Shown here one piece after another: positions 1-7,800 of a stretch of DNA of 35,517 bases (positions are counted from its first letter, which is position 1; each line of letters opens with the position of its first letter). The notes below the pieces were generated by a model that saw nothing but the letters and a program-made list of their open reading frames with translations, searched no databases and was not told the DNA's origin. The translations under genes were made by a program, and so were the position numbers. The DNA is taken from positions 1 through 35,517 of the forward strand of contig JAEZDN010000037.1 of NCBI GenBank assembly GCA_023433275.1, written 5' to 3'. This DNA comes from Verrucomicrobiota bacterium (GTDB taxonomy: Bacteria; Verrucomicrobiota; Verrucomicrobiia; Opitutales; Opitutaceae).

Positions 1-700
1 GCCATGCTTCATGCCGGGTGAGGGCACCCGGCCCACAACCGGGCCCGCGTCCTCCGTCTTTCCCCAAATCTTTCTCTTTCTCCCGGTTTGTCCTGCTGGC
101 GAGGCCGCAAACCAAAGTCATTTAATAGACTACTTTGGATTGGGCGGACGGGGTGGGTGGAGCGGTGCCATTCAGCCCACGGCCCGCAGAGACGCGGGCC
201 CTCCACTCTGTGCGACAGCAGCTGTCAGCTATCAGCTGTCAGCTCTAAGCTTTAAGCTCTCAGGTTTGCTCCATCCTCCGCCCGGAGGGCACCCGAGTCT
301 GTCGGCCTCCGGCCATTTGCCCAGCCACAACGAAGGTTGGGCGACTGGTCCCGGGCTCGCAGCAGCGAGCAACAGGACATCTCCGCGATCCGTCAGCTGT
401 CAGCTCTAAGCTTTAAGCTCTCAGGTCGCTCCGGCTGCCTCCCATCCTCAGGTCTCAGGTTTCAGGTCTCAGGTCTCTCCGAGCGCTTTGTGCCTGCCGT
501 CGCCCATGGGGCACCCGCCGTCAGGCCCCCTCCGCTGTCGCTGCGGGCTGCTTCGCAGGCTACGCGACGCCATCTCCGCCTCCCGGCTCCGTCAGGTCTC
601 AGCTTTCAGCTTTCAGCTCTCAGGTTTCAGGTTTCAGGTCTCAGGTCTCAGGTTTCTCCGACCTCACACCCTCACACCCTCACACCCTCACCTGGCGCCG
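1..700. repeat. Composite repeat mosaic, copy 1
   Basis: No gene is supported here. In order the stretch holds a REP-like hairpin (11-38, GGGTG/CACCC arms), a pyrimidine-rich CTTTCTC run, a conserved block of about 120 bases around CATTTAATAGACT that is repeated at 4230-4360, a GCCCGC/GCGGGC hairpin near 181-200, tandem CAGCTNT heptads (about 215-265 and 390-425), tandem CAGGTYT heptads (445-480, 595-655), a GC-rich block from about 489 repeated at 4487 and 6247, and a CACACCCT array at 663-690. Open frames across it are repeat translations, not genes. Confidence 0.85.
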
Positions 701-761
701 CCCTTAATGGCTTTGACTTGGTTTCCGCGCATGGGTTGCTTCGCGAGGCACGCGGCCATCC

Positions 762-1835
762 ATGATTTCCATCCAGGTCAAGCAACTCACCAAACAGTTC
801 GGGAGCGTGGTCGCCCTGCATGGCCTCGACCTCACCATCAACCCGGGCGAACTGTTCTTCCTCCTCGGGCCCAGCGGCTGCGGCAAGACCACCTTGCTCC
901 GCAGCCTGGCCGGGTTCTACATCCCGGAGAAGGGACAGATCCTCTTCGGCGACGAGGACGTCACCCGCCTGGCCCCGCACAAGCGGAACACCGGCATGAT
1001 GTTTCAAAGCTACGCGCTCTGGCCGCACATGACCGTCGCCGAGAACGTGGCCTTCGGTCTCCACGAGCGGAAGGTCGCGGCCGACGAGATCAAGCGGCGC
1101 GTGGCCGAGGCCCTCGAGTCTGTCCGCATGGAAAAATACGCGGAGCGCAAACCCAACCAGCTTTCCGGCGGACAACAGCAACGCATCGCGCTCGCCCGGG
1201 CCCTCGTCATCCGTCCGCGCTGCCTCCTCCTCGACGAGCCGCTCTCCAACCTCGACGCCAAGCTCCGCCTCGAGATGCGCACGGAGATCCGCCGCGTGTG
1301 CAAGGAGTTCAAGTTGACCACGGTGTACGTCACGCACGACCAGAAGGAGGCGCTGTCCATCGCCGACCGCATGGCGATCCTCGAGAGCGGCCACATCCTG
1401 CAGGTCGGCACGCCGCGCGAGGTGTACAAGCGCCCGACCCGCAAGACCGTGGCGCATTTCATCGGCGAAACGGATTTCCTGCCCGGCAAGGTGCTCGGGA
1501 TCGCGGCGGGGTACGTCACGGTGGAAACGGGCGTCGGCAAGTTCGACGGCGTCTTCGGCGATCCGGCCCACCCCCCGGCGGTCGGCGCGGAGGTCACGGT
1601 TTCCATTCGCCCGGAATGCTGGGAACTCCACCGCAACGCCGAGGCGCGCAATGTCGTGCGCGGCCGCATCGGCGATTCCGTTTACCTGGGCGAGGTCGCC
1701 CAGTACGATTTTGTCACGGCGAACGGCACCCGCCTGAAGATCTTCGAGCGCAACCCGCGCTTCGTCGACGGCAGCACGCGCGGCGAACTCTACGCCACGG
1801 TCGAGCCCGAGGATGTGGTGGTGCTGACGGAGTGA
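762..1835 (+). CDS. ABC transporter ATP-binding protein, FbpC/PotA type
   Basis: Cytoplasmic ATPase subunit of an importer of the iron(III)/polyamine/sulfate class. Walker A GPSGCGKTT is at residues 36-44, the Q-loop glutamine near 82, the signature LSGGQQQR at 134-141, Walker B CLLLDE at 154-159 and the H-loop histidine at 192. Residues after about 240 fit a C-terminal TOBE-type regulatory domain that senses or contacts substrate. The length of 357 residues is normal for the family. The ATG at 762 puts the first strand at the expected distance from Walker A. The next plus-strand gene is a solute-binding protein, so the two probably serve one transporter; no permease gene is between them or elsewhere in the window. 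The substrate cannot be fixed from sequence: iron and polyamines are both possible. Confidence is high for the family, low for substrate. Confidence 0.95.
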   Translation: MISIQVKQLTKQFGSVVALHGLDLTINPGELFFLLGPSGCGKTTLLRSLAGFYIPEKGQILFGDEDVTRLAPHKRNTGMMFQSYALWPHMTVAENVAFGLHERKVAADEIKRRVAEALESVRMEKYAERKPNQLSGGQQQRIALARALVIRPRCLLLDEPLSNLDAKLRLEMRTEIRRVCKEFKLTTVYVTHDQKEALSIADRMAILESGHILQVGTPREVYKRPTRKTVAHFIGETDFLPGKVLGIAAGYVTVETGVGKFDGVFGDPAHPPAVGAEVTVSIRPECWELHRNAEARNVVRGRIGDSVYLGEVAQYDFVTANGTRLKIFERNPRFVDGSTRGELYATVEPEDVVVLTE

Positions 1836-1943
1836 GTCATGGGTTTCGCGCAGAATGTCGCAAAGCGGGTTGGGCGAATCCTCCGGATGCGCCGTGCCGT
1901 GATTTCGGGTCCCATTAACCAATCCGGATTTCCACTTTCCGAT

Positions 1944-2013
1944 GTAGGGGCGCGGCTCGACCGCGCCCTTTCTCGCAGCGGGAAACAAGGGCGTGGACAA
2001 GCCACGCCCCTAC
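1944..2013. repeat. REPIN-like inverted pair of GTAG hairpins
   Basis: The element begins GTAGGGG and ends CCCCTAC. It contains two hairpins, GGGCGCGG/CCGCGCCC with a 5-base loop and GGGCGTGG/CCACGCCC with a 5-base loop, facing each other. A 5' GTAG followed by a hairpin, in inverted pairs, is the known layout of REP/REPIN elements moved by RAYT (TnpA-REP) transposases. It lies in the 383-base spacer between the ATPase and the binding-protein gene; apart from this and the next element I see nothing there. Confidence 0.8.
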
Positions 2014-2076
2014 AACCGAACCGGTCTAGCGTGGAGCGACGTGACCCCAAGGCGCTGGACGGGGGCGCTGTTTGGG

Positions 2077-2143
2077 GTAGGGGCGCAGACTTGCTGCGCC
2101 CTTTCGCGCGAGGGAAGAGGGCGCAGCAAGCCTGCGCCCCTAC
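2077..2143. repeat. REPIN-like inverted pair, second copy
   Basis: Same architecture as the element 64 bases upstream: GTAGGGG at the left end, CCCCTAC at the right, two hairpins with GGGCGCAG/CTGCGCCC stems and 5-base loops. Stem bases differ from the first copy but pairing is kept on both sides, so the folded form is what is conserved. Confidence 0.8.
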
Positions 2144-2218
2144 CGGGACCCTACCGGGCCGACGCGCTTCATCGTTCAGGCCGAAGGATCCGAAAACGGC
2201 GTGCGCTAACTCGGCCTC

Positions 2219-3829
2219 ATGAAACGCGCGCTCATCATACTCGCGTTGGTGGCGGTCGTGGCTTTGCCCTTCCTGTTGCGCCCGAAAAAGGCCGCGGCGG
2301 GCAAGGCCGATGGCACCGTGGTGATCATCACGCCGCACAATGAGGCGATCCGGCAGGAATTCGCGCAGGGGTTTCAGGAATGGTACCGCGCGCGGACCGG
2401 CAAGGTCGTGACGATCGACTGGCGGGTGATCGGCGGGACGAGCGAGATCGCGCGCTTCCTGGAGTCCGAGTACGTGTCGTCGTTCCACAACCACTGGACC
2501 GGCACGCTCAAGCGGCCGTGGAGCATCGAGGTCCAGGCGGCATTCGCGAACGGACGGCTGGCGAAGGACGCGAGCCGCGAGGCGCACGAGGCGCGCGAGG
2601 CGTTCATGACGTCCGACGTGAGCTGCGGCATCGACGTGTTCTTCGGCGGCGGCACCTTCGACTTCATCCGGCAGGCCGACGCCGGGCGCATCGTGGACTC
2701 GGGTCTGTTGCAGGCGCACCCCGAGTGGTTCACCGACGACGTGATCCCGGCCAGCTTCACGGGCGAACCCTACCGCGACAAACAGGGCCGCTGGCTCGGG
2801 CCTGTGCTCAGCGGACACGGCATGCTCTACAACATCGATTCATTGGAGCGCCTCGGCGTGGCCGCGCCGCGCGAGTGGTCGGACCTGACGAACCCGCGGT
2901 TGTTCGGGGAAGTGGCGGTGTGCGACCCGACGAAGAGCGGCTCGATCGCCAAATCCTTCGAGACGATCATCCAGGAACAGATCTATCTCGAGTGGGAGCG
3001 CCTGGCGGCCGCGTCGGGCCGGCCGAAGGCCGAGGTCGAAAAACAGGCCGTCGCGCAAGGCTGGGAGCGCGGGCTCGCGTTGCTCCAATTGATCGGGGCG
3101 AACGCGCGCTACTTCACGGATTCATCGCAAAAGCCGCCGATCGACGTCGCCGCCGGCAACTGCGCCGTCGGCATGTGCATCGATTTCTACGGACGGTATC
3201 AGGAGCAGAGTTCCGCCGAGCGGAGCGGGCGCCGGCGGCTGGGGTTTCACATGCCGGTGGAGGGCACCACGCTTTCGCCCGATCCGGTCGCGCTGATGCG
3301 CGGCGCGCCCAATCGCGAGATCGCGGTCGCCTTCATCGAGTACGTGATGTCGCCCGAGGGGCAGAAGTTGTGGAACCTGAAACCCGGCACGCCGGGCGGG
3401 CCCGGGCACTTCGCGTTGCGGCGCCTGCCGATCCGCAAGGATTTCTATCGTGACGCGTCCCTCGCGGGCCTGCGGTCGGATCCCGAGGTGAATCCGTATG
3501 CGGGGGAGAGCCCGTTGGTTTACAACGCGGCGTGGACGGGCGGATTGTTTCGCGAGATGGCGTTCGTGATCCGCGTGATGGCGATCGACACGCACAACGA
3601 GCTCGTGGCGGCGTGGCGCGCGATCAACGCCCCGGGCCTGGATCCCGCGCGCCGCGCGCAGGCGCTGGCGGTGCTGACGGATCTCTCGGTCGTGAATTAC
3701 GAGCAGATGTTCAGCCGGGTGAAGACCGCGTTGAATTCCAAGAACAAGGTGGACGAAGTCCGCCTGGCGAGCGACCTGGCCGATCATTTCCGCCGCCAGT
3801 ACGAGCGCGCGGAAGCACTGGCGCGGTAG
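2219..3829 (+). CDS. ABC transporter extracellular solute-binding protein
   Basis: Predicted periplasmic binding protein of the bacterial extracellular solute-binding family 1 (iron/polyamine-like). The N-terminus MKRALIILALVAVVALPF is a hydrophobic signal peptide or anchor at residues 4-19, with no cysteine for a lipobox. The following segment TVVIITPHNEAIRQEF is the usual first strand and helix of this family, and GGTSEIARFLESEY and a later LSGHGMLYN region agree with it. At 536 residues it is much longer than a typical FbpA or PotD (about 340), with extra sequence in the C-terminal half. It follows the ATPase gene after a spacer with two REPIN-like elements. The missing permease means the transporter is incomplete in this window. 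Substrate unknown. Confidence 0.85.
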   Translation: MKRALIILALVAVVALPFLLRPKKAAAGKADGTVVIITPHNEAIRQEFAQGFQEWYRARTGKVVTIDWRVIGGTSEIARFLESEYVSSFHNHWTGTLKRPWSIEVQAAFANGRLAKDASREAHEAREAFMTSDVSCGIDVFFGGGTFDFIRQADAGRIVDSGLLQAHPEWFTDDVIPASFTGEPYRDKQGRWLGPVLSGHGMLYNIDSLERLGVAAPREWSDLTNPRLFGEVAVCDPTKSGSIAKSFETIIQEQIYLEWERLAAASGRPKAEVEKQAVAQGWERGLALLQLIGANARYFTDSSQKPPIDVAAGNCAVGMCIDFYGRYQEQSSAERSGRRRLGFHMPVEGTTLSPDPVALMRGAPNREIAVAFIEYVMSPEGQKLWNLKPGTPGGPGHFALRRLPIRKDFYRDASLAGLRSDPEVNPYAGESPLVYNAAWTGGLFREMAFVIRVMAIDTHNELVAAWRAINAPGLDPARRAQALAVLTDLSVVNYEQMFSRVKTALNSKNKVDEVRLASDLADHFRRQYERAEALAR

Positions 3830-3839
3830 CGCGGGCGCG

Positions 3840-4760
3840 GCGCGGGCGCGGCGCGCGGCCGCGCGGTTATTGGTTAAGGGTTATTGGTTATTGGGGCCGA
3901 GGCTATGGAGGGTGTGAGGGTGTGAGGGTGTGAAACCTGAGGATGGTAAAGGCGAGGGTGTGAAAGCCGAGGGTGATAAAGGCGAGGGTGTGAAAGCTGA
4001 GGGTGTGAAACCTGAGGATTTTCTGTAGCGCCGCTCGCAACGGCGACCGGCCACCGTTAACTTTGTGGGCGGGGTGCCCTCACCCCGCAGGCCGTGCCGA
4101 CCCACGGCCAAATTCGCGAATTGAATGATGCGGCAAGCCGGGTGAGGGCACCCGGCCCACAGCGGGACCCCTCCGTCCTCCGCCTTTCCCCCAATCGTTC
4201 TCTTAATCGTAATCTTTCTCTTTCTCTCGGTTTGTCCTGCTGGCGAGGCCGCAGACCAAAGTCATTTAATAGACTACTTTGGATTGGGTGGACGGGGTGG
4301 GTGGAGCGGTGACTTTCAGCCCCCGGCCCGCAGAGACGCGGGCCCTCCACTCTGTGGGACAGCAGATGTCAGCTATCAGCTGTAAGCTCTAAGCTTTAAG
4401 CTCTCAGCCTTCAGCTGTCAGCTGTCAGCTGTCAGCAATCAGCTCTCAGCTCTCAGCTTTCAGGTTTCAGGTCTCCGGTCTCAGGTTTGTGCCTGCCGTC
4501 GCCCAAAGGGCGCCCGCCGTCAGGCCCCCTCCGCTGTCGCTGCGGGCTGCTTCGCAAAGCTACGCGACGCCATCTCCGCGCTCCCGCGCTCCGTCAGGTT
4601 TCTCCGGCTGCCTCCCATCCTCAGGTTTCACACCCTCACACCCTCACACCCTCGCCTTTCACCCTCACACCCTCGTCTTTCCCATCCCAGTTCAAAATGA
4701 ACTGAACTTTTGGCTTGCGGGGGGATGGGGTGTTCGCCTGCCTGCGGGGTAGGTTCATCC
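3840..4760. repeat. Composite repeat mosaic, copy 2
   Basis: This 920-base spacer has no supported gene. The order of parts is: a CGCG-rich palindromic stretch, GGTTATT heptads (3866-3895), GGGTGTGA octamers (3905-3935), 15-base GGTGTGAAACCTGAG units (3930-4020), an inverted REP-like pair (4065-4160), CTTTCTC runs (4195-4240), the CATTTAATAGACT block (about 4245-4310), a GCCCGC/GCGGGC hairpin near 4330, CAGCTNT heptads (4365-4460), CAGGTYT heptads (4460-4490), the GC-rich block at 4487-4600 and a CACACCCT array (4628-4670). The same order recurs at 5711-6480 and, in part, at 1-700. Confidence 0.85.
4065..4160. repeat. Inverted pair of GTGGGC hairpins (second REP-like family)
   Basis: The left arm is GTGGGCGGGGTG-CCCT-CACCCC and the right arm is its inverted relative with a CCGGGTG/CACCCGG stem, ending GGCCCAC. 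The stem change from CGGGGTG to CCGGGTG is compensated on the other side. A similar but right-truncated pair is at 6071-6161; single arms are at 11-38, 9599-9622 and 34643-34666. Confidence 0.75.
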
Positions 4761-4764
4761 CTGA

Positions 4765-5322
4765 ATGTCCACCACCACCACGCAGCGTGCGCCTTCTGTT
4801 GCCGACCGGCCGTCCGGGTCGGGCTTGGTGCTGGGCGAGGGGCGGGCGGACGACGTGGTGCGCTTCGAGTCCGAACTCGTGGATTTCTTTGTCGAGGGCG
4901 CCGAATTGCTGGGCGTGCCGAAGTCCGTGGCGGCGATCTACGGGATCGTGTTCGCCGCGCCGGTGCCCCTGAGCTTTGCGGACATCGAGGCGCGGCTGGA
5001 CATCAGCAAGGGCTCGGTGAGCCAGGGCCTCAAGGTGCTCCGCGAGGTCGGCGCGCTACGCGAGGTGTCGAAGGCGGAGGACCGGACCGAATTGTTCGAG
5101 CCGGATCTGGAAATGCGGAAGCTGATCGCGCATTACATCGGGCACCGGCTGCAGCGTCAGTTCGACGCCGGCAAAGGCCGCCTGAATTCGATCGCGAAGG
5201 CCGTCCCGGGCCGCAACGGGGAGGCGGAGGTGCTGAAGAACCGGGTGAAGAAACTGCAGACCTGGCACAGCAAGGCCGGCGCACTGCTGCCGATGGCGAA
5301 GACGTTGATGAAACTGGGGTGA
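4765..5322 (+). CDS. GbsR/MarR-family transcriptional regulator
   Basis: A 185-residue cytoplasmic DNA-binding protein. A winged helix-turn-helix is visible at about residues 70-100, with the recognition region LDISKGSVSQGLKVLREVG, which is the characteristic stretch of GbsR-type MarR relatives. GbsR in Bacillus controls choline and glycine-betaine uptake genes; in other phyla relatives often control polysaccharide or transport genes. It stands alone between two repeat mosaics, so its target is unknown; the polysaccharide locus 4 kb downstream and the ABC genes upstream are both candidates. The ATG at 4765 is the first in frame and leaves a 30-residue polar leader. Confidence 0.85.
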   Translation: MSTTTTQRAPSVADRPSGSGLVLGEGRADDVVRFESELVDFFVEGAELLGVPKSVAAIYGIVFAAPVPLSFADIEARLDISKGSVSQGLKVLREVGALREVSKAEDRTELFEPDLEMRKLIAHYIGHRLQRQFDAGKGRLNSIAKAVPGRNGEAEVLKNRVKKLQTWHSKAGALLPMAKTLMKLG

Positions 5323-5334
5323 GGGGGAGGCAAT

Positions 5335-5600
5335 CGGAGAGACCTGAGACCTGAAACCTGAAACCTGAAACTTGAAACCTGAGACCTGAAACCTGAAACC
5401 TGACGGAGCCGGGAGGCGGAGATGGCATCGCATCGCGATGGCCGGAGGCCGACAGACTCGGGTGCCCCACGGGCGGAGGATGGAGCAAACCTGAGACCTG
5501 AGACCTGAGACCTGAAAGCTGAGAGCTGATAGCTGATAGCTGAGACCTGAGAGCTGAAACCTGCGACCTGAAAGCTGACCGAGAGAACGAGAAAGATTAC
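5335..5600. repeat. Repeat block in reverse orientation (CAGGTYT / GC block / CAGCTNT)
   Basis: Starting 13 bases after the regulator stop, CTGARAC heptads (reverse complement of CAGGTYT) run from 5340 to 5402. They are followed by an inverted copy of the GC-rich block (5403-5488) and more CTGAGAC/GCTGATA heptads to about 5580. Relative to the mosaics at 3.8 and 5.7 kb the whole unit is flipped. The next 110 bases (5600-5710) hold no recognisable gene. Confidence 0.8.
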
Positions 5601-5710
5601 GATTAAGAGAACGATGGGGCGGCGCGGACGGGGAAAGAGACAGATGAAAGATGAATCACAGAACGACGCTGGTTTCTTCCGCAAGGAAGCGACGGGGCGT
5701 AGCGCGCGCG

Positions 5711-6480
5711 GGGCGCGCGCGCGGTTATTCGTTGAGGGTTATTGGTTATTGGGCCGAGGCTATGGAGGGTGTGAGGGTGTGAGGGTGTGAGGGTGTGAAA
5801 CCTGAGGATGTTAAAGGCGAGGGTGTGAAACCTGAGGGTGATAAAGGCGAGGGTGTGAAAGCTGAGGGTGTGAAACCTGAGGATTCTCGGAAACGCACCC
5901 GTGCCCAACCGTCCACCGTTGGAGGACCCGCGTCCCTCCGGGCCGTGCCTCGAGGTAGGTCCATCAATCGTTCTCTTTCTCTTAATCTTTCTCTTTCTCT
6001 CGGATCGCCATGCGGCTCCACCCAACCGTCCGCTGCCAACCGTCCGCCGTCCCTGCGGGCCGCTCTCCTTGTGGGCGGGGTGCCCTCACCCCGCAGTTCG
6101 GGACCGATGCACGGCCATGCTTGCGAATTGAATGATGCGACACGCCGGGTGAGGGCACCCGTTTCCCCCAATCGTTCTCTTTCTCTTAATCTTTCTCTTT
6201 CTCTCGTCAGCTATCAGCTTTCAGGTCTCAGGTTTCTCCGAGCGGTTTGTGCCTGCCGTCGCCCAAAGGGCGCCCGCCGTCAGGCCCCCTCCGCTGTCGC
6301 TGCGGGCTGCTTCGCAAAGCTACGCGACGCCATCTGCGCGCTCCCCGCGCTCCGTCAGGTTTGCTCCATCCTCCGCCCGGAGGGCACCCGAGTCTGTCGG
6401 CCTCCGGCCATCGCTACGCGACGCCATCTCCGCGCTCCCCGCGCTCCGTCAGGTCTCTCCGAATGCGTCCCATCCTAACC
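5711..6480. repeat. Composite repeat mosaic, copy 3
   Basis: Parts appear in the same order as in the 3.8-4.7 kb copy: CGCG palindrome, GGTTATT heptads, GGGTGTGA octamers (5765-5800), 15-base GGTGTGAAACCTGAG units (to 5884), a CGCCCAACCGTCC motif near 5905, a GTGGGC hairpin pair (6071-6161), CTTTCTC runs (6165-6208), CAGGTYT heptads, and the GC-rich block twice (6247-6360, 6410-6455). The CATTTAATAGACT block is missing here. No gene is supported. Confidence 0.85.
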
Positions 6481-6568
6481 GTCGAACGGGCTCACGCTTG
6501 GGACTCGCCTTTGAATCGCTGAATCGCTGTTTCTATTCCCATTAACTCCTCACGCATAACGCCTAATC

Positions 6569-6595
6569 GGATCAGCGCACGAAGCGCGCTGATCC
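6569..6595. other. Perfect 10-bp palindrome over the expected start of the dehydratase gene
   Basis: GGATCAGCGC (6569-6578) and GCGCTGATCC (6586-6595) are exact reverse complements around the 7-base loop ACGAAGC. The right arm encodes the conserved Ala-Leu-Ile-Leu start of the Rossmann fold, so it is probably the ancestral sequence. The left arm lies where the ATG should be. Confidence 0.7.
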
Positions 6596-7800
6596 TCGGC
6601 ATCACCGGTCAGGATGGCTCCTACCTCGCGGAGCTGCTGATGGGGAAGGGGTATGCGGTGCACGGCCTGGTGCGCCGCGCGAGCCTGTTCAACCGCTCGC
6701 GCATCGAACACTTGCGCGCCGCCAGCGCGCAAAAGGCAGAGGGTGATAAAGGCGAGGGTGTGAAACCTGAGGGTGTGAAACCTGAGGATTCTAATACTCT
6801 GAGCGCTACCGCCCACGCCACAAAACGCAGCCGCGCCCAACCGTCCATCGTCGGCCGTCCTTCCACCCTCACACCCTCACACCCTCACACCCTCACACCC
6901 TCCGCTCAAGCGACTGGGTCGCTCGCGCTCCACTACAGCGACCTGACCGATGCGACGTCGTTGCGGCGGATCATCCAGAAGGTGCGTCCGGCGGAGGTTT
7001 ATCACTTGGCGGGGCAGAGCCACGTGGGCCTGAGTTTTGAAATGCCGGAGGTGACGTGCCAGGAAAACGCCGGCGCCACGCTCGCGCTGCTCGAGATCCT
7101 GCGGGACCTGGATTATCCGGTGCGGCTGTATCATGCGGCGAGTTCGGAGCTGTTCGGCGCGCCGGCGACGGCGCCGCAGCGTGAGGACACGCCGTTCAAC
7201 CCGGTGAATCCGTACGGGTGCGCCAAGGCCTTTGCCGCGCAGATGGTGCGGGTGTATCGCCAGGCGTACGGCCTGTTCGGCGTGAACGGCATCGCCTACA
7301 ACCACGAGTCGCCGCGTCGCGGGGAGAATTTCGTCACGCGCAAGATCACGCTCGGCGCCGCCCGGATCCGCGCGGGCCGGCAGAAGGAGATCCTGCTCGG
7401 CAACCTGGATGCCCGACGCGATTGGGGCTGGGCGCCGGAGTACGTGGAGGCGATGTGGTTGTCGCTCCAGGCGAAGGAAGCCCGCGACTACGTCCTCGCG
7501 ACGGGCAAGGATTGCTCGGTGCGGGAATTCGCCGCGGCCGCCTTTGGGGAGCTCGGGTTGAAGTTGAAGTTTGAAGGGAAGGGGAAGCGGGAAGTCGCGC
7601 GGCGCGTCGACACCGGCGAGATCGTCATCCGCGTGGACCCGAAGTTCTACCGCCCGCTGAACTCGACCTCGCTCGTCGGCGACGCCCGCCTCGCGCGCCG
7701 GAAGCTGAAGTGGAAGCCGACGATCGCCGGCGCCGACGTGGCGCGCCTGATGGCAGCGGCGGACGCCGAGGCGGTGGCCGCGGAGGGCGTGAGGGTGTGA
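6571..7800 (+). CDS. gmd: GDP-mannose 4,6-dehydratase-like protein, start codon lost, in-frame repeat insert
   Basis: Extended SDR enzyme that would convert GDP-mannose to GDP-4-keto-6-deoxymannose for fucose or rhamnose synthesis. GITGQDGSYLAELL (from 6601), HGLVRRASLFNRSRIEHL, AGQSHVGLSFE, the SSELFG serine, the YGCAK catalytic Tyr/Lys pair and NHESPRRGENFVTRKIT are all present. The reading frame is open from 6523 but has no ATG, GTG or TTG before the nucleotide-binding motif; the first ATG, at 6640, would delete it. The start given is an arbitrary near-cognate ATC. About 57 codons of intergenic-type repeat (6736-6906) lie between the IEHL helix and the LHYSDLTD strand. The last codons, GGCGTGAGGGTGTGA, also fall in an octamer repeat that supplies the stop. 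It may be translated from a rare start or be a pseudogene. Family is certain, function is not. Confidence 0.75.
   Translation: MSARSALILGITGQDGSYLAELLMGKGYAVHGLVRRASLFNRSRIEHLRAASAQKAEGDKGEGVKPEGVKPEDSNTLSATAHATKRSRAQPSIVGRPSTLTPSHPHTLTPSAQATGSLALHYSDLTDATSLRRIIQKVRPAEVYHLAGQSHVGLSFEMPEVTCQENAGATLALLEILRDLDYPVRLYHAASSELFGAPATAPQREDTPFNPVNPYGCAKAFAAQMVRVYRQAYGLFGVNGIAYNHESPRRGENFVTRKITLGAARIRAGRQKEILLGNLDARRDWGWAPEYVEAMWLSLQAKEARDYVLATGKDCSVREFAAAAFGELGLKLKFEGKGKREVARRVDTGEIVIRVDPKFYRPLNSTSLVGDARLARRKLKWKPTIAGADVARLMAAADAEAVAAEGVRV
6736..6906 (+). repeat. In-frame repeat insertion inside the dehydratase gene
   Basis: The segment consists of 15-base GGTGTGAAACCTGAG units (read as repeated EGVKP), the ATTCT...CGCCCAACCGTCC joint also found at 5881-5915, and CACACCCT octamers (read as TLTPSHPH). 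Normal family members have only a few residues at this point. Boundaries are good to a few codons; the net length must be a multiple of three because both flanks stay in the family frame. Confidence 0.85.

Noticed and set aside
488..1918. A 476-residue open frame overlapping the ABC ATPase
   Set aside because: It is an arginine/proline-rich shadow frame of the clear ATPase gene, preceded by repeat translation.
672..2000. A 442-residue antisense open frame opposite the ATPase
   Set aside because: It has the composition of an antisense shadow in high-GC DNA and no family motif.
1839..2222. A 127-residue frame between ATPase and binding protein
   Set aside because: It is mostly translation of two REPIN-like palindromes and has no recognisable domain.
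2380..3453. A 357-residue frame within the binding-protein gene
   Set aside because: Extremely arginine-rich shadow frame; the other frame has the signal peptide and family motifs.
5795..6478. A 227-residue frame in the mosaic
   Set aside because: Reads through 15-base units, hairpins and heptads only; same peptides occur in other spacers.
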